This document shows, piece after piece, positions 1 to 6,856 of a stretch of DNA of 9,133 nucleotides. Each line of letters begins with the position of its first letter. Position 1 is the first letter of the stretch. Both the position numbers and the translations under genes were made by a program. The DNA lies in contig DAOTXN010000040.1 of NCBI GenBank assembly GCA_034435435.1, forward strand, positions 1 through 9,133. The letters run 5' to 3'. The notes under the pieces are model-generated. The model saw only the letters and a list, made by a program, of their open reading frames with translations, made no database searches and was not told the origin of the DNA. This DNA comes from DAOTXN01 sp034435435 (lineage in GTDB: Bacteria > Chloroflexota > Anaerolineae > S140-20).

Positions 1-455
1 ATGTCCACCTGCAGCACGAGTTTGTCTACCTGGCGCTGATGATGGACGTGTTCACCCGCTGCATTCGCGGCTGGCATCTGGGACGCCAACTGGACCATAC
101 CCTCACCGCTTTGCAGCGGGCCTTGGCTCAGCACACCCCTGAAATTCATCACTCGGACCAGGGCGTCCAATACGCCGCCGCCGCCTACACCCAGGCGCTC
201 CAGGCCGCCCACATCCCGATCAGCATGGCCGGGGTCGGCGCGGCCTGGCAAAACGGTTACGCCGAGCGGCTCATCCGCACCATCAAAGAAGAGGAGATGT
301 ACCTAAACGAATACCAGAACTTGGCTGACGCTTATCGGCGCATCGGCCACTTTATCCGAGACGTGTACCAGACCAAACGCATTCACTCGGCGCTGGGTTA
401 CTTGACGCCTGCCGAATTCGAGGCGCTACACCCGGCCGAGAGCATAACCGCTTGA
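1..455 (+). CDS. IS3-family transposase (OrfB, rve/DDE domain), 5'-truncated by window edge
   Basis: This is the C-terminal part of a DDE integrase-fold transposase, which cuts and joins IS ends. The frame is open from base 3, so the ATG at 39 is internal and the true start lies left of the window. Visible family signatures are the strand EFVYLALMMDVFTRCIRGW, the second catalytic Asp in HHSDQGVQY (codon 156-158), and the catalytic Glu in NGYAERLIRTIKEEE. The Asp-Glu spacing is exactly 35 residues, with Lys seven residues after Glu, as in the IS3 DD(35)E class. The first catalytic Asp (usually in a DITY-like motif) must lie just upstream. The C-terminus (KRIHSALGYLTPAEFE) is the usual IS3 ending, so the 3' end looks intact. 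The upstream OrfA and frameshift window are out of view. Confidence 0.93.
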   Translation, partial: VHLQHEFVYLALMMDVFTRCIRGWHLGRQLDHTLTALQRALAQHTPEIHHSDQGVQYAAAAYTQALQAAHIPISMAGVGAAWQNGYAERLIRTIKEEEMYLNEYQNLADAYRRIGHFIRDVYQTKRIHSALGYLTPAEFEALHPAESITA

Positions 456-465
456 CCCAAGCGCG

Positions 466-494
466 TTGACCAATCCCACTCGCTCCTGTATAAT
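466..494 (+). promoter_or_regulatory. Outward-facing sigma70-type promoter at the IS right end
   Basis: TTGACC (466-471) is followed after exactly 17 bases by a perfect TATAAT (489-494). Five of six bases match the -35 consensus and all six the -10. It lies after the transposase stop and reads out of the element toward the 582-residue cytochrome gene, which is on the opposite strand. It would therefore make antisense RNA to that gene unless transcription stops in the hairpin cluster at 577-688. IS elements often carry outward promoters or -35 boxes in their ends. Activity here is inferred. Confidence 0.65.
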
Positions 495-577
495 GGGAAC
501 TGACCCCAACCAGAAGGCGAGAGGGGCTGCGCAACGAACTTCAAAAACCCAAGTGTCCAATCCCAGGGGCGCACTTC
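484..577 (+). repeat. Left arm of a long inverted repeat (partner 8973-9133)
   Basis: These 94 bases match the reverse complement of the far right of the window. The outer block (484-533) has one mismatch, A versus G at 512. The inner block (about 536-577) is identical. The right arm carries a 69-base segment where this arm has only two bases. The outer part includes the IS terminus and its TATAAT. The inner part lies outside the presumed IS boundary. Confidence 0.9.
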
Positions 578-688
578 GCTGGTTATGCGGCGTAGCGCAG
601 CAAAGCCGCGATAACCAGCGGATGGCCGCAGCGCAGCGGAGGCATTCGCGGCCCGTTATGGCGGCGGATGCGTTCGCCGCCATAACGG
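577..688. repeat. Hairpin cluster with an attC-like centre
   Basis: Two hairpins flank an attC-like core. Hairpin 1 pairs CGCTGGTTATGCGGC (577-591) with 605-620, with one bulged G. Hairpin 2 is perfect: CCGTTATGGCGGCG (653-666) pairs with 675-688 around an 8-base loop. Between them, 609-661 runs from CGATAAC to GTTATGG with an internal GGCCGC/GCGGCC stem, the topology of an attC site. The terminal heptamers do not strictly fit RYYYAAC/GTTRRRY. Bases 577-596 recur with one mismatch at 6845-6864, inside another attC-like site. The cluster lies just past the stop of the minus-strand cytochrome gene, so it may also end that transcript, although no T-run follows. The rest of 456-750 holds only the promoter and repeat already listed. 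Confidence 0.6.
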
Positions 689-750
689 TTTGGCTCACTG
701 GCGCGAGCGGAGCGAGCGTCCGGCGGCGCTGGTGCTAGCCCGTTTTCACA

Positions 751-2499
751 TCATGGCAAGTGAACCGTTTCCTGCTCCATGATGATATCCGGCGCATCCC
801 AACGCTTCTGCTCCATCAGTTCGATGTAAGCGCGGCGGAACAGCAGACGAACAAGGACTCTCGCTGGACGATTAGCCGGCGCGGTAAAAACGAATGTGCT
901 CGTGTCCGAGCCAAAGGCCGGCAGGCGGTTGTCGCTGACGACGCGCGTCGGGTTCCAGTACGCGCCGCTGGGGGTAACTTCGGTCCACAACTCCATCAGA
1001 ATTTTCGCATAACCCTGGCCGGGCAGACCGGCGTAATATCCCCGCGCTGGACTGCCTATGCCACCCCAGTCCGGTACCGTCGGCCCGTCTTGTAGGGGTA
1101 AGGCTTGCCCCTGGCCGTCGGTCGCGGAAACGAGCAAGATCATCTGCCGTAGCGGCGAATCGGTTGGGACATGGTGGCCGGTCTGGTCATTGACGATGGT
1201 CACACACACGGTGATTTTGTCTCCCTCGCGACTGGCATCTACTGTCATGGTGACCGCGTTCTGGAGCAGGGTCTCATCCGCTGCGCCGGGCATGCGGTGG
1301 CTGAAGATAGTCTGCGGATCACGCTCCGCCGCGCCCTTGTCGGGAAGGGCGATGTACGTTGCACCGCGATGCGGCATGTGACAATCCTGGCAGGTTTTCG
1401 ATGAACTCAACCCGGCAGTGATGGCCCGTTCCGCGTCGCTATAGGGACTTTCCAGCCACTCGCCAAAGGAGTTGTAAATTTGCGTATCCCAGAAACTACC
1501 GAAATGACACGGCGCACAAAATTGACTCTGGCGTTGAATCGGAGTGTAGGTGTCTTCGCCGGGCGCAACATCATCGAAAGGCCCCGCGAAGAGTTGATGT
1601 CCTTCGGGCGGGCGGCGGAATTCAAAGGATAGGACGCCGGGCATATTGGGAAAGGGTAAATTAGTAGCTTGGTCGAGGCGCACATCCCATACCTTATGAC
1701 AGAAATCGCACGCCACGCCTTGCGCGCCGACGCCGCTCACGGCGGTCGGGTCGATTCCATACGCCGAATGGATGGCTGCCGCCGGGGCGTGGCAGGCGGC
1801 GCAGTTGCCGGTGGTATCGGGAAAGTCCAGTTTATAGCCTGGACCAAAATATGGCTGCGAGAGATTGGGGCGCAGGGGAAAGCGTCCATAGTCGCGGCTG
1901 TAACCATAGCGCGTGGGCGGGCTCTGGTTGCCATCTATATCCTGCCCAAGATACATGCTGAGGAAACGCGGATTTTGTGTGGAGAGGGCGTGCGCATCCC
2001 GCGCCCATTCATCAAAGGGTAATGATTCCCCTCTCCCTGTGGGAGAGGAGCCAGGGGTGAGGGTGGAATGACAATTCTCGCAATTCTCCTTCTCTCCCGC
2101 ACTGGTGAAGGCGCTCGTCCACGGATAACCGGGGTTGTCGGAATCTGTGTGTTTTTTTAGGACTATTTCCACGTCTCGTGTGCCCGGCAAGACTTCCTCC
2201 CCGCCGCCGTTGTAATAACCCGACGCCCAGGCGGTCAATTTAACAGGCTGGCCTGCTTCCAGGCCGGTGAGCGTGAATTTACCGTCCGCGCTGGTGAGGG
2301 CTGAGCGAGCGGTCGTCTTGACTCGCACGGTTACGCCAGAAATCGGCAACCCGTCTTCACCGATGACAACGCCAGTGATTGCTGTTCCGCTAGGAGTGGA
2401 GACCGGAATTGGAATGGGAGTGACTGGCGCGCAGGCAAAAAGGAGCGCAACCACCAGGAGGGCGGTTCCAGTGATCAGAAAGAGGAGACCGCGCTTCAT
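751..2499 (-). CDS. Pentahaem c-type cytochrome lipoprotein with N-terminal carboxypeptidase-regulatory-like domain
   Basis: This is a predicted exported electron-transfer protein of 582 residues. It starts with a hydrophobic signal (3-22) and a lipobox-like LFAC with Cys23, so it is probably membrane-anchored; Phe at -2 is unusual. Residues about 38-115 look like a carboxypeptidase-regulatory (Ig-like) domain. Five CXXCH haem-c sites follow: CENCH 140, CAACH 233, CDFCH 264, CAPCH 328 and CQDCH 370. The C-terminal part (about 410-582) is beta-rich with GHHVPTDSP at 441, whose histidines could ligate haem. That layout resembles multihaem cytochromes found beside respiratory or surface redox proteins. 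The start is supported by GGAGGTG just upstream of ATG. It is second in an operon, 54 bases after the Asp-box gene. A palindromic repeat lies in frame just after haem site 1. Partner and substrate cannot be told from the sequence. Confidence 0.88.
   Translation of the reverse strand: MKRGLLFLITGTALLVVALLFACAPVTPIPIPVSTPSGTAITGVVIGEDGLPISGVTVRVKTTARSALTSADGKFTLTGLEAGQPVKLTAWASGYYNGGGEEVLPGTRDVEIVLKKHTDSDNPGYPWTSAFTSAGEKENCENCHSTLTPGSSPTGRGESLPFDEWARDAHALSTQNPRFLSMYLGQDIDGNQSPPTRYGYSRDYGRFPLRPNLSQPYFGPGYKLDFPDTTGNCAACHAPAAAIHSAYGIDPTAVSGVGAQGVACDFCHKVWDVRLDQATNLPFPNMPGVLSFEFRRPPEGHQLFAGPFDDVAPGEDTYTPIQRQSQFCAPCHFGSFWDTQIYNSFGEWLESPYSDAERAITAGLSSSKTCQDCHMPHRGATYIALPDKGAAERDPQTIFSHRMPGAADETLLQNAVTMTVDASREGDKITVCVTIVNDQTGHHVPTDSPLRQMILLVSATDGQGQALPLQDGPTVPDWGGIGSPARGYYAGLPGQGYAKILMELWTEVTPSGAYWNPTRVVSDNRLPAFGSDTSTFVFTAPANRPARVLVRLLFRRAYIELMEQKRWDAPDIIMEQETVHLP
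2025..2066 (-). repeat. Interspersed palindromic element inside the cytochrome coding sequence
   Basis: CCTCTCCC (2030-2037) and GGGAGAGG (2041-2048) form a perfect 8-base stem with a 3-base loop. It is followed by a CCAGGGGTGAGGGTGG tail (2051-2066). This unit resembles the CCCTCACCCC...CTCTCCC...GGGAGAGG family of interspersed repeats that I know mainly from intergenic regions. Here it is read in frame as TLTPGSSPTGRGESLP (residues 146-161), directly after haem site 1, and adds a Gly/Ser/Pro-rich loop. Family membership is recalled, not searched. Confidence 0.65.
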
Positions 2500-2518
2500 G
2501 GTTCACCTCCGCTGAATT

Positions 2519-2537
2519 GGCGGGAAAGAATCCCGCC
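2519..2537 (-). other. Intercistronic hairpin between the two lipoprotein genes
   Basis: GGCGGGA (2519-2525) and TCCCGCC (2531-2537) form a perfect 7-base stem with a 5-base loop. It fills much of the 54-base gap between the Asp-box stop and the ribosome site of the cytochrome gene. No T-run follows on the minus strand, so a processing or mRNA-stability role, or partial attenuation, is likelier than full termination. Confidence 0.6.
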
Positions 2538-2553
2538 CTGCTCTTGGTCTAGT

Positions 2554-5058
2554 CTACGGCGTCCCCAGGCGGAACACTCCGACGCCAGTCGCGTACAGGA
2601 CGGAACCGTCGGCGCTAAGCGCCAGAGAAGTTGCCGCCAGTTGCCTTTCATTCAATCCCTGGTTGAGCGGCAGGAACGACTGCCCGCCGTCTGTTGAGTA
2701 GACCACCCCGGCCAGGGTGGCCGCATAAACGACGCCGGGATGGGCGGCGTCGAAGATGATATCGCTCACCCGGGCATTGGCGTCGAGACCGGCGGCCACT
2801 TGGGTCCACGAGGCCGCGCCATCTGTGCTGACGAACAATCCCTGCTCGCCGCCCATGAAGATGTGATTGGGGTCCGCGGGGTCAATCGCCAGGGCGCGCA
2901 CAGCGCCGACGGGCTGGAGAAGGCCCTGGCTGGCGCTGTTCCACGACTGACCGCCATCCGTACTCTTGAACACGCCCGCCCCGGCGCTCCCGCCTGCGTA
3001 CACAACCTGGGGGTCGGTTGGGCTGACGGCGATGGCCACGATTCCCAGACGGGCGATCTTGGGATCGGTGAGCCTCGTCCAGGTTTCACCGCCATCGGTG
3101 GATTTGGCAATGCCGGTTCCGAGCAAGCTGGTTGCATCGGTAAGGTCGAGGGGCACAGAAGTGTTCCGGGAACCTGCATAGACCGTCTGCGGGTCCGACG
3201 GCGCGAAGGCGATTTCGCTGAACATCAACCCCTCGCAGCCTGCCTCGCCGACATCCGCCGGGCAGATAGTATCCAGGCGTTTACTCCAGGTCTGACCGCC
3301 GTCTTCCGTCTCAAAGAGCGAGGCCATGGAATCAATCAACACATGCCTGGCATTGGCGGGATCCATACCCATCGTCTCGCCTCCGGCAATGAGAGCCGGA
3401 TAGGCCATGGGATTCCAGGTGAAACCACCATCTGGCGATTCCCAGGGCGCCATGCGCGTCACTGTCCAGACATGGGCGGCGTTGGTCGGATCCACAAAGA
3501 CACGCGGCGGGTCAGCGCCAGTGTAACCGCGCGACGCGATCATCCACGTCTGGCCGCCATCCTCGGAGAGAAAGTTGCCGCCGACATAGTTGTTGATAAA
3601 CACGCGGTCGCAATCCTGCGGGTCAGTCTGCATGTCAATCGGCATACCCGGGCTGAGGCCCGGCGGCCCCCAGGTGGGACGGTCCGCGCTCGAGCGCTGT
3701 GTCCACGTCTGGCCGCCGTCGTTGCTGCGGAAGACGGCGCGCTCGCTGGCGGCATACGCAATCGAGGGGTTTTGCTGGCAATATTCCACCGCCCCGATGT
3801 GTTCGTTGGGAATCACTTCCTGCCAGTGGTCGCCGCCATCCGTCGTCAGGTAGACGCCTCCGAAGGGCATATCCGGCTGGCCGTTGACCGTCTCATAGGA
3901 GATGCCCATCATCGAACCGGCGCCAGCCAGCAGAGTGCGCGAATCGTCGGGCTTTATGTAGAGCGAACCGATGGACAGGCAATGTAAGCCATTCTGCGCG
4001 CCAAGTGTTGTCCAGGTGCGCCCGCCGTCGGCGCTGCGCAAGATGCCCACCCCGCCGGCGTTATCGGGCGTGGCGTTCTGTGGAAAATTTAATGGGAAGC
4101 GGTCAAAGATTCCCGTGGAGACATAGATTCGGTTCGGATCGTCCGGCGCAACCCAAACGTAACGCGCCAGCGCGTCTCCCTCCCAGATCAATTCCCAGTT
4201 CTTGCCGCCATCGGTGGTGCGGTAGACGCGTCCCCCCGAGCCGGTTGTCCCCTGCGGTTTTTTGCCCGCCTCGATAAAGACCGTCGAGACAACCTCAGCG
4301 GCCGCGTAGACGATATCGGAGGACCTCGGGTCAACGCTGAAACCGCGAAAACTCAGCCCGTTGTTGGGCGTGACGCCGTTGTCCATCTGCACCCACGTTT
4401 GGGCGCGGTCGGTGGATTTGTAGATATGACCGAGGTGGTCGAGTCCGGTCCATACGATGGCTGGGTTGTGCGGGTCAACGGTGGCGCTGAACACCGGGAT
4501 GGTGTTTCCCTCTCCCCACGTCGGCAGCCCCTGATTGCCATTGGTCCAGGTGAGCCCGCGGTCCATGCTGTAAAAGAAACCGGCAAAGTCATCGGTGACG
4601 TACCAGCGCTCCAAGTCGCTGAAATCGTAACGGATGTCGTAACCGAGGCCGCCCGGAGGTCCGCCGAGCTGCACCCAACCCGCGGACTGGTAAGCGGGCG
4701 TTCCGGGCGTGACCGGCGGCTGGGTTCCACCAGGTTGGCCGGGCGCGCCGCCGACGACGATCTCGACCGTGCGCGTTTCCATGCGCGTGCCCAGATCCAC
4801 TTTCAATTCGTAGCCGCGCATCTCCGTCGGGCAGACTGTCATCTGCCCGGTCTTGTCCACCGGTTGGCTGTCGAGCGTCACACCGAAGCCTTCGGTCACC
4901 TCCCAGCGCAGGACGGTACATTCACCCGCCTGCAAATCCGTTCGCTCTGCCGCAAAGGTGATACCATTGGACGGAGAGGGCGTGGGCGTCGTCTGTGGGC
5001 CGCAAGCGGCCAAGAGCCAGATAGAGAGAACCAGACATTTGAACAGATTAAGTTTCAT
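2554..5058 (-). CDS. Asp-box (BNR/sortilin-like) beta-propeller lipoprotein
   Basis: This 834-residue secreted protein starts with a lipoprotein signal whose lipobox is LAAC (Cys19), followed by a PTPSPS linker. Residues about 30-102 form a small Ig-like domain (LQAGECTVLRWEV, with paired Cys). A Gly/Pro/Thr linker leads to a large repeat region from about 125. I count thirteen Asp-boxes (S/T-x-D-x-G-x-x-W/F) at 164, 215, 281, 342, 405, 445, 498, 541, 584, 653, 699, 744 and 788. Typical ones are STDGGETW and SNDGGQTW. Each marks a four-stranded blade, so the protein probably forms one or two propellers, as in sortilin/VPS10 domains, exo-xyloglucanases and Ycf48-like proteins. No glycosidase catalytic residue is evident, so binding or scaffolding is as likely as hydrolysis. 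AGGAGG precedes the ATG. It is first in the operon with the pentahaem lipoprotein. Confidence 0.9.
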   Translation of the reverse strand: MKLNLFKCLVLSIWLLAACGPQTTPTPSPSNGITFAAERTDLQAGECTVLRWEVTEGFGVTLDSQPVDKTGQMTVCPTEMRGYELKVDLGTRMETRTVEIVVGGAPGQPGGTQPPVTPGTPAYQSAGWVQLGGPPGGLGYDIRYDFSDLERWYVTDDFAGFFYSMDRGLTWTNGNQGLPTWGEGNTIPVFSATVDPHNPAIVWTGLDHLGHIYKSTDRAQTWVQMDNGVTPNNGLSFRGFSVDPRSSDIVYAAAEVVSTVFIEAGKKPQGTTGSGGRVYRTTDGGKNWELIWEGDALARYVWVAPDDPNRIYVSTGIFDRFPLNFPQNATPDNAGGVGILRSADGGRTWTTLGAQNGLHCLSIGSLYIKPDDSRTLLAGAGSMMGISYETVNGQPDMPFGGVYLTTDGGDHWQEVIPNEHIGAVEYCQQNPSIAYAASERAVFRSNDGGQTWTQRSSADRPTWGPPGLSPGMPIDMQTDPQDCDRVFINNYVGGNFLSEDGGQTWMIASRGYTGADPPRVFVDPTNAAHVWTVTRMAPWESPDGGFTWNPMAYPALIAGGETMGMDPANARHVLIDSMASLFETEDGGQTWSKRLDTICPADVGEAGCEGLMFSEIAFAPSDPQTVYAGSRNTSVPLDLTDATSLLGTGIAKSTDGGETWTRLTDPKIARLGIVAIAVSPTDPQVVYAGGSAGAGVFKSTDGGQSWNSASQGLLQPVGAVRALAIDPADPNHIFMGGEQGLFVSTDGAASWTQVAAGLDANARVSDIIFDAAHPGVVYAATLAGVVYSTDGGQSFLPLNQGLNERQLAATSLALSADGSVLYATGVGVFRLGTP

Positions 5059-5169
5059 GGCTGCCTCCTGAAAGCCGCGCCTTTATTGAGCGTTGCAGAT
5101 ATTGTTGGGGGCGGGCCAACGCCGGGCTTCACCGAGCTAAATGGAGAGTGAAATAATTGTGCAACAGCT

Positions 5170-6114
5170 CTAATCCTCTGGAGGCGCGCTGTACTCTGCG
5201 CCGCGCGCTTCCAGCAACTTGACGATTTGGCGGGCGGCCTCTTGGTCGGGCGAGAGCGGCACAACGTCATGGGCGAAATACAACGCGGACGCATCGGCGA
5301 ATGTCTTGGCATTGACGTCTGCCCCTCGCTCAATCAACAGGGATACTGTTTCCACGCTTCCCGCGATCACGGCTTGCATCAGCGCAGTCCATCCCGACTC
5401 ACTTTGCTGGTTGACATTGGCCCCTGCGTCCAGCAATAGCTTGACCGCCTCAGACCGGCCGCTTTGCGCTGCCCAGCGCAAGGCTGAAATGTCTTGGTCG
5501 TCAGACACGTTGACGTTGGCCCCTGCCTGGAGCGCCGTTTTCAAGTCGTTGAGATTTCCCTCATAGGCGGCTTTTAACAATTGCGCCTCCGGAGCAGAGT
5601 GATGCTTTGTCTTGGGCTTGACCTGCCTGATCTGAGCTACCTGCAAGAATTTGAGAAACCACATCCAGCCTTCCACGGCCTCTGGATGCACCATTCCGGC
5701 TTCGGCGTTCTCTTTGAGAATGTTGACCTTGAGCTGAACGTTTGACAAGAGATCGTTCCTGACCTCGGCGCCCTGGGCGAGCAGGAATTCCACGGCGTCG
5801 AACTGTCCCGCGAAGGCAGCGCTCATAAGGGGCGTTATGTCGGCGCCTCCCGTGTTCTCGATGTCCGCCCCGGCTTCGACTAGTCGCTTTACGACCTCGA
5901 GGTGTCCCTCTCTTGACGCTTCGTTCAAGGCCGAATACCCGTACTGGTCACGAGCATTCACGTCCGCTCCTTTCTCCAGGCAAGCGTCCACCTCGCTCAG
6001 GTCCCCCCTGGACGCGGCTAGCAGGAGCTGCTCATCTATCTGCTGGGTCGTTTGCTCTTTCTGTGGGTGTGGTTGCTCTACCTTTGTTGTCTTTTGAGAT
6101 TTCTTTTTCGCCAT
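5170..6114 (-). CDS. Ankyrin-repeat protein
   Basis: This is a 314-residue cytoplasmic protein with no signal peptide. The first about 24 residues are Lys/Gln-rich and probably disordered. Ankyrin units are clear at about 25-57, 58-90 and 91-120 (DQYGYSALNEASREGHLEVV, then GADIENTGGADITPLMSAAF). After a non-repeat insert (about 120-172, Trp-rich near 150) there is a second block: about 176-204, 205-237, 238-270, and a degenerate last unit to about 305. Ankyrin blocks bind proteins; the partner is unknown. I chose ATG at 6114 because GGAGA lies about 6 bases upstream and the extension to 6150 has no ribosome site. It is the last gene of the cassette-like run, and I find no convincing attC between it and the lipoprotein operon 111 bases on. 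Confidence 0.9.
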   Translation of the reverse strand: MAKKKSQKTTKVEQPHPQKEQTTQQIDEQLLLAASRGDLSEVDACLEKGADVNARDQYGYSALNEASREGHLEVVKRLVEAGADIENTGGADITPLMSAAFAGQFDAVEFLLAQGAEVRNDLLSNVQLKVNILKENAEAGMVHPEAVEGWMWFLKFLQVAQIRQVKPKTKHHSAPEAQLLKAAYEGNLNDLKTALQAGANVNVSDDQDISALRWAAQSGRSEAVKLLLDAGANVNQQSESGWTALMQAVIAGSVETVSLLIERGADVNAKTFADASALYFAHDVVPLSPDQEAARQIVKLLEARGAEYSAPPED

Positions 6115-6204
6115 AGTAGTTCTCCTGGAGGCCTTGGATGGCTGGTCCACGGCTTCGGCGTCAGCCGCCCGCCACCCACCCGATCGTCAACCGTCAAAAC
6201 TGAT

Positions 6205-6250
6205 GCTCAACTTCGGCAGCTGGGCGGGTCGGCTGCACGCCGTGTTGGGC
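6205..6250 (-). repeat. attC-like site after the DinB-like gene (irregular)
   Basis: Read on the minus strand, GCCCAAC (6250-6244) starts five bases after the DinB stop codon. GTTGAGC (6211-6205) fits GTTRRRY and pairs with it at six of seven positions. The inner CGGC/GCCG and AGC/GCT pairs suit an attC stem with an extrahelical bulge. At 46 bases it is shorter than usual attC sites. A longer and stronger stem joins 6223-6243 with 6156-6173 (only two bulged bases), but then the distal core is degenerate. Either way it is a palindrome at a gene boundary; which fold is functional is open. Confidence 0.5.
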
Positions 6251-6255
6251 GATAC

Positions 6256-6720
6256 TCACTTTGTTGACTTTTTCAGTGCGTGTTCGATATCCTTTACGCG
6301 ATGGTAGCTGGAGTGACCGTCAAGATCAAAGGGCCATTCCGGTCGGCGCTCCCTGTCACTGAACCATGCCTCAGATGCATCTTGAAGCGCAGCCAGTACA
6401 TCCTCCTGAACTTGCCGGTGCCAAGCTAAAACCTCCTGTGGGGAGCGATCTCGCCAACGCTCGTAGATGAGGTGGTTCCCATCCGTCCAACTGAGCCCTT
6501 TCTCCTCTACCGGTATGGGTTGTTTCTTGATTTTTCTGACCACGTCAGCCTTCCAATGGGTAATATGCGCTAGCGCATCTTTCACTGTCCAAGGATCTTT
6601 GGTCTCGGGTCTGATTAGCAATCTATTCCAATCCTCATCGGTAAGGTCCTTAACCAGACGATCCAGACGTTCGAACTCCCGAATAGTGCGCTTGATTACT
6701 TGCTCACGAGTATGACGCAT
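6256..6720 (-). CDS. DinB-like / ClbS-DfsB-type four-helix-bundle protein
   Basis: This is a 154-residue protein with no signal peptide, mostly helical. The pattern LTDEDWNRLLIRPETKDPWTVKDALAHITHWKADV (18-52 region onward) is typical of the DinB/DUF1706 fold: a helix, a turn with PWTVKD, then a helix carrying a conserved His (52). Later histidines in DGHSSYHRVKDIEHAL (135-148) could complete a metal site. Members include thiol-dependent enzymes and ClbS, which protects against the genotoxin colibactin. The actual substrate here is unknown. The start at 6720 is set by AGGAGG about 9 bases upstream; the open frame to 6873 runs back through an attC-like repeat and is not credible. It sits as a single-gene unit between attC-like sites at 6773-6856 and 6205-6250. 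Confidence 0.8.
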   Translation of the reverse strand: MRHTREQVIKRTIREFERLDRLVKDLTDEDWNRLLIRPETKDPWTVKDALAHITHWKADVVRKIKKQPIPVEEKGLSWTDGNHLIYERWRDRSPQEVLAWHRQVQEDVLAALQDASEAWFSDRERRPEWPFDLDGHSSYHRVKDIEHALKKSTK

Positions 6721-6772
6721 AAAAACGAACCTCCTGCATATTTTAACTACTCGAGCTCTGACTGCGTGTACC

Positions 6773-6856
6773 GTCCAACGGGTCGCGGATAAGTCGCCGG
6801 CGCCCGCCCACGAAGCCCGACCAAAGGGAGGGCCTGGTGTCATCCGCTGGTTATGC
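6773..6856 (-). repeat. attC-like site after the unknown cassette gene
   Basis: On the minus strand GCATAAC (6856-6850) and GTTGGAC (6779-6773) bound an 84-base imperfect palindrome. Inner arms GCGGAT and ATCCGC pair, giving attC topology and a typical length. The two cores pair only partly with each other. The TAA of the preceding open frame lies inside the first core, as in many integron cassettes. A second hairpin (6850-6876, GTTATGCGGCG pairing with CGCCGCCATAAC, one bulge) overlaps the core. Bases 6845-6864 repeat 577-596 with one mismatch. Confidence 0.55.

Larger units (their letters stand above)
1..508 (+). mobile_element. Right-hand part of an IS3-family insertion sequence
   Basis: The transposase fragment is followed by about 50 non-coding bases ending in GGGAACTGACCCCA. 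IS3-family elements usually begin TG and end CA, so I place the right end at about 508. The same terminus occurs inverted at 9109-9133. The exact boundary is inferred: the two copies stay similar beyond 508, so the alignment alone does not fix the tip. Comparison with the left end of the element would settle it. Confidence 0.6.

Noticed and set aside
577..688. CRISPR array
   Set aside because: The repeats are inverted hairpins without regular spacers, and no cas gene is present.
466..738. Small plus-strand open frame beginning MGTDPNQKARG
   Set aside because: It translates the IS end, inverted repeat and hairpins. The same N-terminus appears at the right border because the DNA is repeated, not because a protein is conserved.
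2519..2537. Rho-independent terminator between the lipoprotein genes
   Set aside because: The hairpin is good but no T-run follows, and the next ribosome site lies only a few bases beyond. An intercistronic element fits better.
2740..3987. Long plus-strand open frame of 415 residues
   Set aside because: It lies wholly antisense to the Asp-box gene, whose repeats and codon bias leave few stops on the other strand. Its translation has no recognisable domain and no good ribosome site.
5059..5169. Sigma70 promoter (TTGCAC-N17-TTTAGC) before the Asp-box gene
   Set aside because: Spacing fits, but only about half of the consensus bases match in each box, which is expected by chance.
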